Source: Mycoplana rhizolycopersici
GTDB lineage: Bacteria; Pseudomonadota; Alphaproteobacteria; Rhizobiales; Rhizobiaceae
Direction of reading: 5' to 3'
NCBI RefSeq assembly: GCF_013378445.1
Contig: NZ_JABXYK010000018.1
Location: forward strand, 1 to 64,000
Length of the DNA stretch: 64,000 nucleotides
Positions 25,866 to 35,862 of the stretch are shown in pieces. Position 1 is the first letter of the stretch. Every line of letters begins with the position of its first letter. The position numbers and the translations under genes are program-made. The notes below the pieces were generated by a model. That model was not told the origin of the DNA and searched no databases. It was given only the letters and a program-made list of their open reading frames with translations.

Positions 25866-26623
25866 ATTTCGAGGCCATCAAGTCGATCTACCTCTTCGAG
25901 ATGGCGCGCACCCGCCGCACCCTCATGCAGAGCGTCATCTCGCCGGTCGTGTCGACCTCGCTCTATTTCATCGTGTTCGGCGCGGCGATCGGCTCGCGTA
26001 TCCAGGAGGTCGACGGCGTGCCCTACGGCGCCTTCATCGCGCCCGGCCTCATCATGCTGACGCTGCTCAACCAGTGCATCGGCAATGGATCGTTCGGCAT
26101 CTACTTCCCGAAGTTCACCGGCACGATCTATGAAATCCTGTCGGCGCCGATCTCGGTGGTCGAGATCGTCATCGGCTATGTCGGCGCGGCCGCGACCAAG
26201 GGACTGCTGATCGGAACGATCATCCTCGTCACGGCGTCGCTTTTCGTGGACATCTCTATCGCCCATCCCTTCCTGATGGTTCTGTTCTTCGTCCTGACAG
26301 CGGTCAGCTTCAGCCTTTTCGGTTTCATGATCGGTATCTGGGCGAAGGATTTCGAGCAGTTGAACGTGATTCCGATGCTGGTGATCCCGCCACTCGTCTT
26401 TCTGGGCGGCAGCTTCTACTCGATCGACATGCTTCCGCCGTTCTGGCAGACGGTCAGCCACTTCAATCCGGTGCTGTATCTCGTTTCCGGTTTCCGCTGG
26501 AGCTTCTTCGAGATCGCAGACGTCAACCCACTGATCAGCCTGGGCATCGTCGTCGTGTTTTTGGCCGCCTGCCTTTCGATCACGGCCTGGATCTTCAAGA
26601 CCGGTTACAAGCTGAAGAACTGA
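25862..26623 (+). CDS. yadH: ABC-2 type exporter permease (YadH-like)
   Basis: A 253-residue membrane protein with six predicted helices. An amphipathic N-terminus ([19 protein letters not shown]) is followed by [20 protein letters not shown] and the ABC-2 family block ([21 protein letters not shown]). [17 protein letters not shown] and [16 protein letters not shown] near the C-terminus are typical of YadH and NodJ-type permeases. It forms the membrane half of the exporter with the preceding ATPase. Substrate unknown. Confidence 0.93.
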   Translation: MNFEAIKSIYLFEMARTRRTLMQSVISPVVSTSLYFIVFGAAIGSRIQEVDGVPYGAFIAPGLIMLTLLNQCIGNGSFGIYFPKFTGTIYEILSAPISVVEIVIGYVGAAATKGLLIGTIILVTASLFVDISIAHPFLMVLFFVLTAVSFSLFGFMIGIWAKDFEQLNVIPMLVIPPLVFLGGSFYSIDMLPPFWQTVSHFNPVLYLVSGFRWSFFEIADVNPLISLGIVVVFLAACLSITAWIFKTGYKLKN

Positions 26624-26852
26624 AGGCTTTGCCGCCGATGCCGCCGCACCCGGGATATCTGCATTGGAGGCGGCCGCCTTTATCGGACATGGGATTCCCG
26701 GTACGGATGCTTCCTCCTTCGGTTGCAATTTAAACAAATGTAAACGTTCGACCGCTTATCTTTTCGGCACTTAATGGACTTGTCTTTCAGCATGGCCCGA
26801 TCAGGACTGTGCCTATTCCTGAATTATTATCGTTCTTTGCTGGAGTCGGATC

Positions 26853-28547
26853 ATGTCGTTGCTTTCGTTTGGCCGCACGGTCGACGCCGCGGCCATCCTC
26901 GAGGCCATGGACAGGTCGCAAGCGATTATCGAATTCGACCTCGGCGGAAAAATCCTGACTGCGAACCGGAATTTCTGCAATGCGCTCGGATATGAGCTGT
27001 CGGAGATCGTCGGCCGGCATCACAGCATGTTCGTGGAGCCGCAATACGCCAAGAGCGCGGAATATCGCGAATTCTGGCGGCGCCTGGGGCAGGGCGAATT
27101 CGATCGCCGTCAGTACAGGCGCCTGGGCAAGAACGGCCGCGAGGTCTGGATCGAGGCTTCCTACAACCCGGTGTCCCGCGGCGGCAAGCCGTACAAGATC
27201 GTGAAATTTGCGACCGACATCACCGAGGCGAAGCAGAGAAACGCCGAATATTCCGGCAAGCTGGACGCGATATCACGCGCCCAGGCGATCATCGAGTTCA
27301 ATACCGACGGACAGATCCTGACGGCCAATGACAATTTTCTGCAGGCTCTCGGCTACGGGATCGACGAGATCGTCGGCCAGCACCATTCGATGTTTTGTGA
27401 TCCGGGCTATGTCGCGAGCCGCGGATATGGCGAAATGTGGAACAGGCTGGCTGCCGGTGAATTCGTATCCGATGAGTTCACGCGGATCGGGAAGGGCGGC
27501 AGGAAGGTTCATATCCAGGCGTCCTACAATCCGATCTTCGACATGAACGGCAAGGTCTTCAAGATCGTGAAGTTTGCGACCGACGTGAGCGACCGCGTTC
27601 GCGCGGTCAACGAACTCGGCGGCGCCTTGCACGAGCTGGCGGACGGTAATCTCGGATGCAGGTTGGAGCAACCTTTTGGCGCCGCACTCGACAAGCTGAG
27701 GGCGGATTTCAACATGTCCGTCGATCGTCTTGGCGGCGCGGTACGGACAATCTCACAAAGCGCCTCGACCATGGCGTCCGGTTCGCAACAGGTACGCATT
27801 GCCTCCGAGGCATTGGCACGCGAACTCGAACAGCAGGCAGCCGCCGTCGAAGAGACGGCTTCCGCGGTCAACGAGATCACGGTAACAGTGAATGAGACCG
27901 CGACGCGCGCCGCCGAGGCGGGCACGCTGGTCGAAGGCGCAAAGCTGAGTGCGGACATATCCGGCAATGTCGTCCGGCAGGCCGTAGACGCTATGGCGAA
28001 GATCGAGGCGTCCTCGACGCAGATTGCGGGCATCGTCAGTGTGATCGACGTGATCGCGTTCCAGACGAACCTTCTGGCGCTGAACGCCGGCGTGGAAGCG
28101 GCGCGGGCCGGGGATGCAGGCAAGGGCTTTGCGGTGGTGGCCCACGAGGTGCGCGAATTGGCGCAGCGCACGGGGACGGCGGCGAAGGAGATCAAGGCGC
28201 TCATCGCCGAATCGGAGAAGCATGTCCGCGACGGAGTGGGCCTTGTCGGTCGGGCCGGCGGGGCGCTAGAGGAGATCGTCGGGCAGGTGACGCGCGTGCA
28301 TGAGAATGTCGGCGCCATCGTGGAGGCGACGCGCGAGCAATCGGCAAGCCTGAGCCAGGTGAACGAGGCGGTGAACGCCATTGATCAGGGAACACAGCGC
28401 AACGTTGCGCTGGTGGAGGAATCGGCAGTCGCCAGCGCTGGGCTTGCGGATGAGGCTGCGGAGTTGTCGGGACTGGTGGGGCAATTCCGCACTGGCAACC
28501 GATTCACCGGTAATTCGCCTTGCATGGGACAAAGTCTGGTTGCCTGA
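26853..28547 (+). CDS. soluble chemoreceptor with tandem PAS domains
   Basis: A 564-residue methyl-accepting chemotaxis protein with no membrane helix. Two PAS domains (about residues 12-125 and 134-247) are close duplicates: AIIEFDLGGKILTANRNF versus AIIEFNTDGQILTANDNF, and VGRHHSMF versus VGQHHSMF. Each ends with the PAC-like KIVKFATD. A short HAMP-like linker leads to the signalling domain with tip [20 protein letters not shown]. Such Aer-like cytosolic receptors usually sense redox, oxygen or haem/FAD state, but the cofactor cannot be told here. It starts at ATG 26853 with a GGAG site. No CheR tether is present at the C-terminus. Confidence 0.95.
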   Translation: MSLLSFGRTVDAAAILEAMDRSQAIIEFDLGGKILTANRNFCNALGYELSEIVGRHHSMFVEPQYAKSAEYREFWRRLGQGEFDRRQYRRLGKNGREVWIEASYNPVSRGGKPYKIVKFATDITEAKQRNAEYSGKLDAISRAQAIIEFNTDGQILTANDNFLQALGYGIDEIVGQHHSMFCDPGYVASRGYGEMWNRLAAGEFVSDEFTRIGKGGRKVHIQASYNPIFDMNGKVFKIVKFATDVSDRVRAVNELGGALHELADGNLGCRLEQPFGAALDKLRADFNMSVDRLGGAVRTISQSASTMASGSQQVRIASEALARELEQQAAAVEETASAVNEITVTVNETATRAAEAGTLVEGAKLSADISGNVVRQAVDAMAKIEASSTQIAGIVSVIDVIAFQTNLLALNAGVEAARAGDAGKGFAVVAHEVRELAQRTGTAAKEIKALIAESEKHVRDGVGLVGRAGGALEEIVGQVTRVHENVGAIVEATREQSASLSQVNEAVNAIDQGTQRNVALVEESAVASAGLADEAAELSGLVGQFRTGNRFTGNSPCMGQSLVA

Positions 28548-28694
28548 CCTGCTGGTCAACCGGCCGGATTTGGTTTCTTGAAACGGCGCCGCCAAAGGGG
28601 CAGCGCCGATGTACATGGCACATTTGCGGTAACGACACGGATCGGTTCAAAGGCGGAAGCGTCGAAAGCGGGCGCAGGGAAGTCGGGTGCCGCT

Positions 28695-29393
28695 TCAGTC
28701 CCGCAAACGCAGTTCGTCGCCGCGAATTTCGACCGAGCCGAGCGTTCCGAGGAAGGTCATGCCGAGAAGGCTCTGATCAAGCCGGCCCCGGCCCGCCACC
28801 ACGGCGCGGACGTTGCGACGCTCGATCGGGCCGATGGCGACGCTGTCGAGGCGGACGGGCGCAGCCACGGCCGTGCCGTTGGCGGTCGATACCATGAGAT
28901 TGAAATTGAGCGTTTCGGGCGCCAGTCCAAGCCGCTCGGCGTCCGCATAGCTGAGGACGACCGAACTCGCGCCGGTATCGACCAGGAGATTGGCGCTGCC
29001 GCCGTTGATCTGTGCATCGACCTGGAAATGACCATGCTCCATCTTGTGCAGCACGAGGATCTGTTCGCCGGAAGCATCGGTCGTCGTGACGGCGCGGCCC
29101 GGTACGAGCCCAGCCGTCAGCCGGCCTGCGACCGATTGCAGATCGTCGCGGTAGATATAGCCAGCAACGAAGAGGAGCGCGATCAGCAGCCAGAGTGCCG
29201 CATTGCGCAGCGCTTCGCTCATGCGACCGCGGCTGGCGAGGAAGCCGGTGGCGAGCAACGCGCCGATCGCGGCCAACTGAACGAGTTGGCCGAAGTCGTC
29301 ATTGCCGAGGCCGAAGGTGCGCCCCGTCCCGTGGTTCAGGAAAAGCATCGCCAGTCCGAAGCCGAGGATGCCGAGGACGATCCACAATCTCAT
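28695..29393 (-). CDS. retropepsin-like aspartic protease, TIGR02281 type
   Basis: A 232-residue protein with N-terminal membrane helices (LWIVLGILGFGLAMLFL, VQLAAIGALLATGFLA, ALWLLIALLFVAGYIY), then a periplasmic or cytosolic clan AA aspartic protease domain. The active site is LVDTGASSVVLS (Asp-Thr-Gly), followed by MVSTANGTAVAA and LLGMTFLGTLG. The retropepsin-like fold works as a dimer; physiological substrates are unknown. ATG 29393 overlaps the stop of the DUF1289 gene (ATGA), forming a coupled pair. Confidence 0.92.
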   Translation of the reverse strand: MRLWIVLGILGFGLAMLFLNHGTGRTFGLGNDDFGQLVQLAAIGALLATGFLASRGRMSEALRNAALWLLIALLFVAGYIYRDDLQSVAGRLTAGLVPGRAVTTTDASGEQILVLHKMEHGHFQVDAQINGGSANLLVDTGASSVVLSYADAERLGLAPETLNFNLMVSTANGTAVAAPVRLDSVAIGPIERRNVRAVVAGRGRLDQSLLGMTFLGTLGSVEIRGDELRLRD

Positions 29394-29611
29394 GCCTCGC
29401 CGCGCTCCCGCGCCATGCGCGTCCGCCGGGTTTCCCGGCGAGGCTTGCGTTCGATGGTGGCAAGACGGGCCGGCAGTTCGGCCATCACAGAGCGGCGCTG
29501 GTCGGCGCTGTAGCTTATCCAGCCGCCGATCTCCTCGCGCGTCCTGCCGCAGCCGAAACAATAGCCGGTCGTGTCATCGATCGAACAGACGAGGATGCAA
29601 GGCGATTCCAT
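29390..29611 (-). CDS. DUF1289 family small zinc-finger-like protein
   Basis: A 73-residue protein with the DUF1289 pattern: SPCILVCSIDDTTGYCFGCG with four cysteines at residues about 4-22, followed by RTREEIGGWISYS. The cysteine spacing suggests binding of a metal or Fe-S cluster. I chose ATG 29611 (MESPC), which has a GGAG site; ATG 29638 would add nine residues. It is translationally coupled to the downstream aspartic protease gene. Confidence 0.9.
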   Translation of the reverse strand: MESPCILVCSIDDTTGYCFGCGRTREEIGGWISYSADQRRSVMAELPARLATIERKPRRETRRTRMARERGEA

Positions 29612-29652
29612 CGGGTCTCCAGCGGATACAGATGCCATTCTATATCGTCGGC

Positions 29653-30441
29653 TCAGAGCGCCAGCGCAAGGGCGGCGAGCGCCGCAATCTCGGCGACCTG
29701 TTCGCTGGCGCCGATCGTGTCGCCGGTATGGCCGCCGATCTTGTCGGAAACGACGTCGCTGAAGGCGAAGACGGCGGCGGCGGCGGCGAGCACCATCGAG
29801 GCGATGCCGAGAAGCGGCGCCGCTGGCAGAAGCAGCAGCAGGACGATTGCCGCGCCGGAAACGAGTGCGGCCTGCGCCGCACCGCGCTCCGGCTGGCCGG
29901 CGGCGGCGGCGACGCCGTCCGGCCGGGCCGGGGGCAACGCCTGCCAGTGCCAGACCATCGCGGCGCGGCTGGCGGCGGCGACGGCAAGCAGCGCGCAGGC
30001 GGAAGCGATCGGCGAAAGGGCGGTCATGATCGCTGCGAGCGCAGACGCACGAAGGCCGAAGGACAGGACAAGGGCGACGACCCCGTAGGAGCCGACGCGG
30101 CTGTCCTTCATGATGGAAAGGGTGCTTTCCCGGTCGCGCCCGCCGCCGATCCCGTCGGCGGCATCCGACAACCCGTCTTCATGCAGCGCGCCGGTCAAAA
30201 GCGTCTGGACGGCGAGCACAAGAAAGGCGGACAGATAGGGAGCAGTCTCCAGCATCGCCAGGACTGCCAGCAGCGCCGCCGCCGGCAGCAGGATCAATAC
30301 GCCGGCGGTCGGAAACGCCCGGACGGCCACGCTGAGCCGGCCGTCATGCCCCTCGAAATAGCGCCCGGGTACACGGATGCGCGACAGAAATGCGACTGAT
30401 CGGGCAACGTCGTTGATATAGTCGCGCAGTTCCACCTGCAT
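29653..30441 (-). CDS. cobS: adenosylcobinamide-GDP ribazoletransferase
   Basis: Membrane enzyme of 262 residues that joins adenosylcobinamide-GDP and alpha-ribazole(-phosphate) in the last steps of cobalamin synthesis (named CobV in some rhizobial schemes). The metal-binding motif [15 protein letters not shown] lies at about residues 86-100, with [13 protein letters not shown] after it. Hydrophobic helices ([31 protein letters not shown] and others) fill the rest. The start at 30441 ([11 protein letters not shown]) matches the family. It is divergent from cobT at 30618, the enzyme that makes its ribazole-phosphate substrate. Confidence 0.94.
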   Translation of the reverse strand: MQVELRDYINDVARSVAFLSRIRVPGRYFEGHDGRLSVAVRAFPTAGVLILLPAAALLAVLAMLETAPYLSAFLVLAVQTLLTGALHEDGLSDAADGIGGGRDRESTLSIMKDSRVGSYGVVALVLSFGLRASALAAIMTALSPIASACALLAVAAASRAAMVWHWQALPPARPDGVAAAAGQPERGAAQAALVSGAAIVLLLLLPAAPLLGIASMVLAAAAAVFAFSDVVSDKIGGHTGDTIGASEQVAEIAALAALALAL

Positions 30442-30617
30442 CTCCCCTTGCCGCCCGAGCCAAAGTGCGGGCACCTCATCCTAGCGTGTCGCCGCCGCGT
30501 TGCCATGCCGAAACGGCGACAGTGTCCGCCGCAAATTCGGTTGTCGGACGCGCCGCCGATCTCTAATAGGGGGCAACCGATCCTGCTTTGGAAGCCGAAT
30601 ACGAGGAATTCCCCAAT

Positions 30618-31634
30618 ATGAGTGCCAGCGGCCTGCCGTTCGATGATTTCCGTGAATTGCTGCGCAATCTGCCGGGGCCGGATTCGGCAGCGCTTGCGGC
30701 GGCGCGCGACCGCGATGCCCAGCTGACCAAGCCGCCGGGTTCGCTCGGCCGGCTGGAGGAGATCGCCTTCTGGCTCGCCGCCTGGTCCGGCCGTGCGCCC
30801 GCTGTGACGCGGCCGCTGGTCGCGATCTTTGCCGGCAACCACGGCGTGACGAAGCAGGGCGTGACCCCCTATCCGTCTTCGGTGACCGCCCAGATGGTGG
30901 AGAACTTCGCCGCGGGCGGGGCAGCGATCAACCAGATCTGCGTCACCCACGACCTCGGGCTGAAGGTCTTCGACCTCGCGCTCGACTATCCGACGGGCGA
31001 CATCACGCAGGAGGCCGCCCTGTCGGAGCGTGACTGCGCGGCGACCATGGCCTTCGGCATGGAGGCTGTGGCAGGCGGTACCGATCTTCTGTGCATCGGT
31101 GAAATGGGCATCGGCAACACGACGATCGCAGCCGCCATCAACCTCGCGCTCTATGGTGGCACCGCAGCGGAATGGGTCGGTCCCGGCACCGGCTCGGAAG
31201 GCGACGTGCTTGCCCGCAAGATCGCCGCGGTGGAAAAGGCTGTCGCCCTTCACAAGGCGCATCTCTCCGATCCGCTCGAGGTGCTGCGGCGGCTCGGCGG
31301 GCGGGAGATCGCCGCGATGGCCGGCGCCATCCTGGCGGCGCGCATGCAGAAGGTACCGGTGATTCTCGACGGCTATGTCGCCACCTGCGCGGGCGCGATC
31401 CTGAAGGCGGCCAACCCGGCCGCGCTGGATCACTGCCTGATCGGCCATGTCTCGGCGGAGCCGGGGCACATGCGCGCGATCGAAAAGCTCGGCAAGACGC
31501 CGCTTCTGGCGCTCGGCATGCGGCTCGGCGAGGGGACGGGGGCAGCACTTGCAGCCGGCATCGTGAAATCCGCCGCCGCCTGCCATTCCGGCATGGCGAC
31601 GTTCGTTCAGGCCGGCGTCAGCAACAAGCAATAG
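30618..31634 (+). CDS. cobT: nicotinate-nucleotide--dimethylbenzimidazole phosphoribosyltransferase
   Basis: A 338-residue enzyme that makes alpha-ribazole phosphate from dimethylbenzimidazole and nicotinate mononucleotide for the lower ligand of B12 (called CobU in some nomenclatures). Recognisable blocks are [15 protein letters not shown] near residue 36, [47 protein letters not shown] and HVSAEPGHM, and the catalytic Glu lies in [12 protein letters not shown]. The start MSASG at 30618 is preferred over 30588. No B12 riboswitch was recognised in the gap shared with cobS. Confidence 0.95.
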   Translation: MSASGLPFDDFRELLRNLPGPDSAALAAARDRDAQLTKPPGSLGRLEEIAFWLAAWSGRAPAVTRPLVAIFAGNHGVTKQGVTPYPSSVTAQMVENFAAGGAAINQICVTHDLGLKVFDLALDYPTGDITQEAALSERDCAATMAFGMEAVAGGTDLLCIGEMGIGNTTIAAAINLALYGGTAAEWVGPGTGSEGDVLARKIAAVEKAVALHKAHLSDPLEVLRRLGGREIAAMAGAILAARMQKVPVILDGYVATCAGAILKAANPAALDHCLIGHVSAEPGHMRAIEKLGKTPLLALGMRLGEGTGAALAAGIVKSAAACHSGMATFVQAGVSNKQ

Positions 31635-31824
31635 GCGGGGACCGCACCTGCCGGCAACATCAAGGCGTGGACGCTTAGGCGCTCCTTGCTGCCTTGTTTC
31701 GGCCACCGGACGCCAATATGGCCCGAAGCGGCAAGCCGGCAATGCTTTCGTCGGGCGTTGCTGGCATGATAGATATGACAACGTGGGCGTGCGCGGCCGC
31801 AATCGTGCGAGCGAGAGAAGAACG

Positions 31825-32229
31825 ATGACCATGGCGGATGGCAGGATTGATACGAGCCCGGTGAAGAAGCAGAAGGGCATCCGGCACCTCTTTGCCGCCG
31901 CCAGCTATTCACTGGGCGGGGCAAGGCGCCTGCTGGGCGAGGCCGCATTCCGCCACGAACTGCTTGCCTTCGGCGGCGTGATGATCGGCTTCGTCGCAAC
32001 TGGCGCGACGCTGTTCCAGTATGTCGCGATGGGGATCCTGTTTCTGCTGATGATGGCCTTCGAGGCGATCAATACCGCGATCGAGGAAATCGTCGACCGT
32101 GTCTCGCCCGAAATATCCGACATGGGCCGGAACGCCAAGGATCTCGGTTCGTTCGCCTGCTTCTGCATGATCGTGGCGAATGCGGTCTACGCAGTCTATG
32201 TGGTGATACTGTCGCACTGGTTGTATTAA
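31825..32229 (+). CDS. dgkA: diacylglycerol kinase
   Basis: A 134-residue small prokaryotic diacylglycerol kinase, a trimeric inner-membrane enzyme that phosphorylates diacylglycerol with ATP to recycle it into phospholipids. Three hydrophobic helices are visible. The family signature [17 protein letters not shown] (catalytic Glu and metal ligands) is followed by [11 protein letters not shown]. The start is ATG 31825 with a GAGAGAAG site (ATG 31831 possible). It is probably monocistronic. Confidence 0.94.
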   Translation: MTMADGRIDTSPVKKQKGIRHLFAAASYSLGGARRLLGEAAFRHELLAFGGVMIGFVATGATLFQYVAMGILFLLMMAFEAINTAIEEIVDRVSPEISDMGRNAKDLGSFACFCMIVANAVYAVYVVILSHWLY

Positions 32230-32302
32230 GTTATTTATACAACCTAAAGATTGACGGCCGTGGTTCTGCCCCCTATGATCCTACGCAAACGGGGAGGGCG
32301 CC

Positions 32303-33406
32303 ATGAGCGTGGGTATCGGCACATTCACAGACCTGGGGGAGGAGGATCGGGAAGAGCGAGACCGGAACGGGAAGGCAAGGTTCCTCGGGCTCGTGGCTCT
32401 TGTGCTGCTCGGCATTTCCGCACTGTTCCTCATCGCGTCGCAGACCTACGGCTATCTGGCGGCGATCGGCATCTGTGGCCTGATCTTCGCCATGGCGGCA
32501 GCACTCGGCGGTGTCGTCGGCTTCTTGTTTTCAGTCCCGCGAATTCTTGCGAAAGATCCGCTGGCGCCGGTCTCCGAACTGGAGGACCAGCAACCGGGCG
32601 ATGACGCGAGAGGCAGGCGGCGGCTCAGTCTGCTGCGCTCGAACTCGAATCTGGAGCGCATTTCGGAATGGCTGACGACGATGCTGGTCGGCGTCGGCCT
32701 GACCCAAATCGGCACTCTTGATGATCGCCTTTACAGCTTTTCCGAATACCTGAAGTTAAATACGGCGCATCTGGGGCCGTCGGGCCAGTCCATACCGATC
32801 GTCGGCCCGTTCATTCTTCTTTTCGGCCTCGTCGCCGGCTTCATATTCTTCTACCTCTATACGCGGATCTACCTTTCGGCGCTGTTCCAGTATGTCGAAC
32901 GCGTGCTGGGCGATCACCTCAACGATCCAATCGAGGAGGGCGCGGATGAGGTCACAAGGGCGGCAGAGGAATTGAGCCCCGACAGTGAGAACCCCTCTGT
33001 GAAGATGGTCTCGGGCGGCGCTGCACCCTCGGTCAACCAGACGCTCGATATCATTCGCTCCCTTCTCTACGTCGAGGACGGGTACCAGCGCGCGATCGAC
33101 CTCGGAAACCGGATCAGCGGAAGCTCGGCGCGCAGCAATCCGGAATACTGGCTACTGATGGCTTGCGCATTCGGGCAGAAGCATCACGCTCTTCTCGAAC
33201 GGCCGGACCTTGCCGGTGAACCGGCCGACAAGACGCAGCAGGCACTGATCGACATCAAGAACAGTGTGCTGACCTGCGTCCGCAACGCGGTGGCGCTCGA
33301 CGGAAGGTACAAGCAGCGCCTGAAGAACCTGTCGCGGCCGAGCGCCTACGACAACGACCTGCGTGATTTTCACGACTATCAGCCGTTCCTCGACCTTGTC
33401 GGGTGA
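32303..33406 (+). CDS. membrane protein with GFLFSVPR / LERISEWLTTML motif, unknown function
   Basis: A 367-residue protein. Two N-terminal helices (residues 27-47 and 50-78) lead into GGVVGFLFSVPRIL, and a cytoplasmic stretch with NSNLERISEWLTTMLVGVGLTQIG follows. A further helix pair lies around VGPFILLFGLVAGFIFFYLY, and the last 160 residues are soluble and helical. From memory, the GFLFGIPR...NLEQISDWLTKxLVGVGL pattern is a conserved membrane module seen in uncharacterised proteins, some linked to pYEATS-type proteins. The function is unknown. The ATG at 32303 has GGGAGG close upstream. Confidence 0.8.
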   Translation: MSVGIGTFTDLGEEDREERDRNGKARFLGLVALVLLGISALFLIASQTYGYLAAIGICGLIFAMAAALGGVVGFLFSVPRILAKDPLAPVSELEDQQPGDDARGRRRLSLLRSNSNLERISEWLTTMLVGVGLTQIGTLDDRLYSFSEYLKLNTAHLGPSGQSIPIVGPFILLFGLVAGFIFFYLYTRIYLSALFQYVERVLGDHLNDPIEEGADEVTRAAEELSPDSENPSVKMVSGGAAPSVNQTLDIIRSLLYVEDGYQRAIDLGNRISGSSARSNPEYWLLMACAFGQKHHALLERPDLAGEPADKTQQALIDIKNSVLTCVRNAVALDGRYKQRLKNLSRPSAYDNDLRDFHDYQPFLDLVG

Positions 33407-33428
33407 CCTGCACACAAAAGCGTGAAAA

Positions 33429-34964
33429 TCAGGCGAAGCTGCGCTTTTTCGGTGCGACCGTCCTGATCTCTTCCACCGGCAGGAGGCTCTGAAGGACCCG
33501 CTTTGCGGGAAGGATCGCGATCGCTTCGGTTCCTTCGCGCAGCTTCGATTTCAGGATGAATTCGCCGTTGTGCTTGGCGAGGATCGCCTGGACGATCGGC
33601 AGGCCGAGGCCGGTGCCCTGCTCGGCGCTCTTGATCGCAATCGAGCCCTGGCCGAAGGCCGACAGAACGATCGGAATTTCCTCTTCGGGAATGCCCGGGC
33701 CGTTGTCCCTGATCGAGATGTACTGACCACCGCCGGCGGTCCAGCCGACCTTGACGGTGACCTCGCCGCTCTGGGGCGTGAATTTCACGGCGTTGGAGAG
33801 GAGATTGAGCACCACCTGCCGCAACGCCTTCTCGTCCGCCCAGACGTCCGGCATGCCGCTTTCGAACTGCTGGCGGATGGAGATGTTCTTGGCGCGGGCG
33901 CGAAGCTGCACCATGCCGACGCAGTCCTCGCAGATCTCCACCAGTCGGATGGCTTCTTCCGTCAGGTCGTACTTGCCCGCCTCGATGCGCGAAAGGTCGA
34001 GGATCTCGTTGATCAGGTTGAGCAGATGCTTGCCCGACCGGTGGATGTCGGCGGTGTATTCCTTGTAGGTGGGGTTATTGAGCGGCCCCATCACCTCCGT
34101 GCTCATGACTTCGGAAAAGCCGAGGATGGCGTTCAGCGGCGTGCGAAGCTCATGCGACATGGAGGCGAGGAAACGCGATTTCGCGAGATTGGCTTCCTCG
34201 GCCCGGCGGCGGGCTTCGTCGGACATCGATTTCGCTACTTCGAGCTCAGCGATCAAATCGTCCTTTTCAGACTGCGATGACAGCAACTGTATGCTGGTGC
34301 GGCGGAGGCGATGGGTGATGAAGGTCAGGAAGATCAGGGCGGCCGAGAGGATGGCCGTCATCCCGAAAAGCACTCCGTCCGGCTTGCTGCTCGCGACCAG
34401 GAACATGACGATCACGGTCGGCATGAACGCATAGAGCGTGGCGTTCCGCAGCATCAAAGAGCCGATCGAGGTGACGCACAAGGCGACGAGCACGGAAGTG
34501 CCCTTGTAGAAATCGAAGGTGCTTCCGCCGCAGCTGTTGCAATCCTGCAGGGCAAAAACCGCCCATCCCAGACCCATGAGGATCTGTGCTGCGAGGAACC
34601 ACCTCTGCCAGCGCCGAACCTCTTCCGCCGAAAGGCCCTTCCTGTGGACGTGCCTTGCCAGCAACACGGTGATGGCGTGCAGGCTCAGTGCCAGAAGGCC
34701 CCAGGCGACGAAGACGGGATCGCGGGTCAGCCTGAGCCCTATGCCGGCGATGACCGTGATCAGCGCGGGAATGACGAGGGCGCTGTTCAGAATGGAATTG
34801 ATATAGAGAAGCAGCATCTCGCGTTCGAACACGGGAGATGTCCCCGTCGCGGTCTGCAGGCGCTCGCGGGTCGCGCGGACAGCTCGCGAGACAGCCTTGT
34901 TTCGATGGCTGCGCGATCTGTCGACGATATTCTTGTCGGTCGTGGTGCTGACGCCGGGGCTCAT
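33429..34964 (-). CDS. membrane sensor histidine kinase, PdhS/PleC-like
   Basis: A 511-residue kinase. Residues about 50-215 hold six hydrophobic segments, then a coiled-coil linker, then the HisKA domain with phospho-acceptor His in MSHELRTPLNAILGFSE. The ATPase domain shows N box NLLSNAVKFTP, G1 DNGPGIPEEE, F box FGQGS and G2 GTGLGLPI. Sequence between the H and N boxes (LLNLINEILDLSRIEAGKYDL) is like the PleC/DivJ/PdhS group of Alphaproteobacteria that act on DivK-type regulators; membership is a visual judgement. No response regulator gene is adjacent, so it is an orphan kinase. Confidence 0.92.
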   Translation of the reverse strand: MSPGVSTTTDKNIVDRSRSHRNKAVSRAVRATRERLQTATGTSPVFEREMLLLYINSILNSALVIPALITVIAGIGLRLTRDPVFVAWGLLALSLHAITVLLARHVHRKGLSAEEVRRWQRWFLAAQILMGLGWAVFALQDCNSCGGSTFDFYKGTSVLVALCVTSIGSLMLRNATLYAFMPTVIVMFLVASSKPDGVLFGMTAILSAALIFLTFITHRLRRTSIQLLSSQSEKDDLIAELEVAKSMSDEARRRAEEANLAKSRFLASMSHELRTPLNAILGFSEVMSTEVMGPLNNPTYKEYTADIHRSGKHLLNLINEILDLSRIEAGKYDLTEEAIRLVEICEDCVGMVQLRARAKNISIRQQFESGMPDVWADEKALRQVVLNLLSNAVKFTPQSGEVTVKVGWTAGGGQYISIRDNGPGIPEEEIPIVLSAFGQGSIAIKSAEQGTGLGLPIVQAILAKHNGEFILKSKLREGTEAIAILPAKRVLQSLLPVEEIRTVAPKKRSFA

Positions 34965-35261
34965 GGTCTACGAAACGCTTGTGATCACTTGTGAAAGTCT
35001 ATTGTGGAATTCTTAAGAAGATGCTGCCGTGCGTTAGGAATTTGCGAACCATTTCACCGCTAATCGCGGATGGTTGCCTCGATGCGGCACGGTTGTGCCG
35101 CCCAGATGCAGCGACGGCTAGCAACACATTGAATTTGCGCACGCCTTGCCGGTCGGTCACGATGACGGCAGGACAAAAGCGAAGGCCGGGCAGGAACGCC
35201 CGGCCGGTATGACGGAACGCGGCATGAATGCCGGTCGGGGCAGAACCCGAGGGTGCATACG

Positions 35262-35849
35262 ATGTTTGGATATGGAACTGCGTCGAAGATCGGCAAATGG
35301 CGCGATGCGATGCTGACGGTTGCAATTCTGGCCCTGATGGCCCTGATTGCCGCGCGCGTGAACGACCAGCCGGTCGCGGAACTGCTCGGCGGTGCGGCGC
35401 GCGCAGCCGATGGCGATACGCTGACGCTCGGCGGACGGCGGATCCGCCTGTCCGGCATGGACGCCCCCGAATTGACGCAATCCTGCCGCAGGGGCGAGGA
35501 AGATTGGCTATGCGGGGCATCCGCCCGCTCGCACCTCGCCGAGATGCTGCGCCGCGGCGACATTGCCTGCAGCCTGATCGGTACGGACAAATACAGCCGC
35601 ACGCTCGCGCGTTGCCGTATCGGCGAGGAGGATGTCGGCGAGCGCATGGTCCGGGACGGGCTTGCCGTCTCCTATGGCGACTATGAGCATGCCGAGGCGT
35701 TGGCCCGGGCGGAAGGCAAGGGACTTTGGAGCAGCACGTTCGAAATGCCGCAGGATTGGCGCCGTCAGCACGGAAGGCCGCAGGAAGAGCCGCATGAGCC
35801 GGTCGCGGACTATCTCACCGCCGTGCTCAAGTTCCTCGGGATTCGGTAG
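35262..35849 (+). CDS. thermonuclease-family (SNase-like) secreted nuclease
   Basis: A 195-residue protein with an N-terminal membrane anchor or signal (MLTVAILALMALIAARV, residues 17-33) and a staphylococcal nuclease-like domain. Conserved blocks are ADGDTLTLGGRRIRLSGMDAPEL (catalytic Asp and Arg area), DKYSRTLARC with the second Arg, GLAVSYGDY and KGLW. The usual reaction is Ca-dependent cleavage of DNA or RNA. It probably acts in the periplasm. ATG 35262 fits better than the GTG at 35253. The next gene starts 13 bases after its stop. Confidence 0.9.
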   Translation: MFGYGTASKIGKWRDAMLTVAILALMALIAARVNDQPVAELLGGAARAADGDTLTLGGRRIRLSGMDAPELTQSCRRGEEDWLCGASARSHLAEMLRRGDIACSLIGTDKYSRTLARCRIGEEDVGERMVRDGLAVSYGDYEHAEALARAEGKGLWSSTFEMPQDWRRQHGRPQEEPHEPVADYLTAVLKFLGIR

Positions 35850-35862
35850 GGCGCGCGCGGCG

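Noticed and set aside
30442-30617. Possible B12 riboswitch between cobS and cobT
   Set aside because: I could not find a convincing B12 box or the surrounding stems in this 176-base region.
35184-35205. GGCCGGGC/GCCCGGCC hairpin before the nuclease gene as a terminator
   Set aside because: No adequate T tract on the plus strand and no gene ending there; the minus side has only CTTTTG and no gene to terminate.
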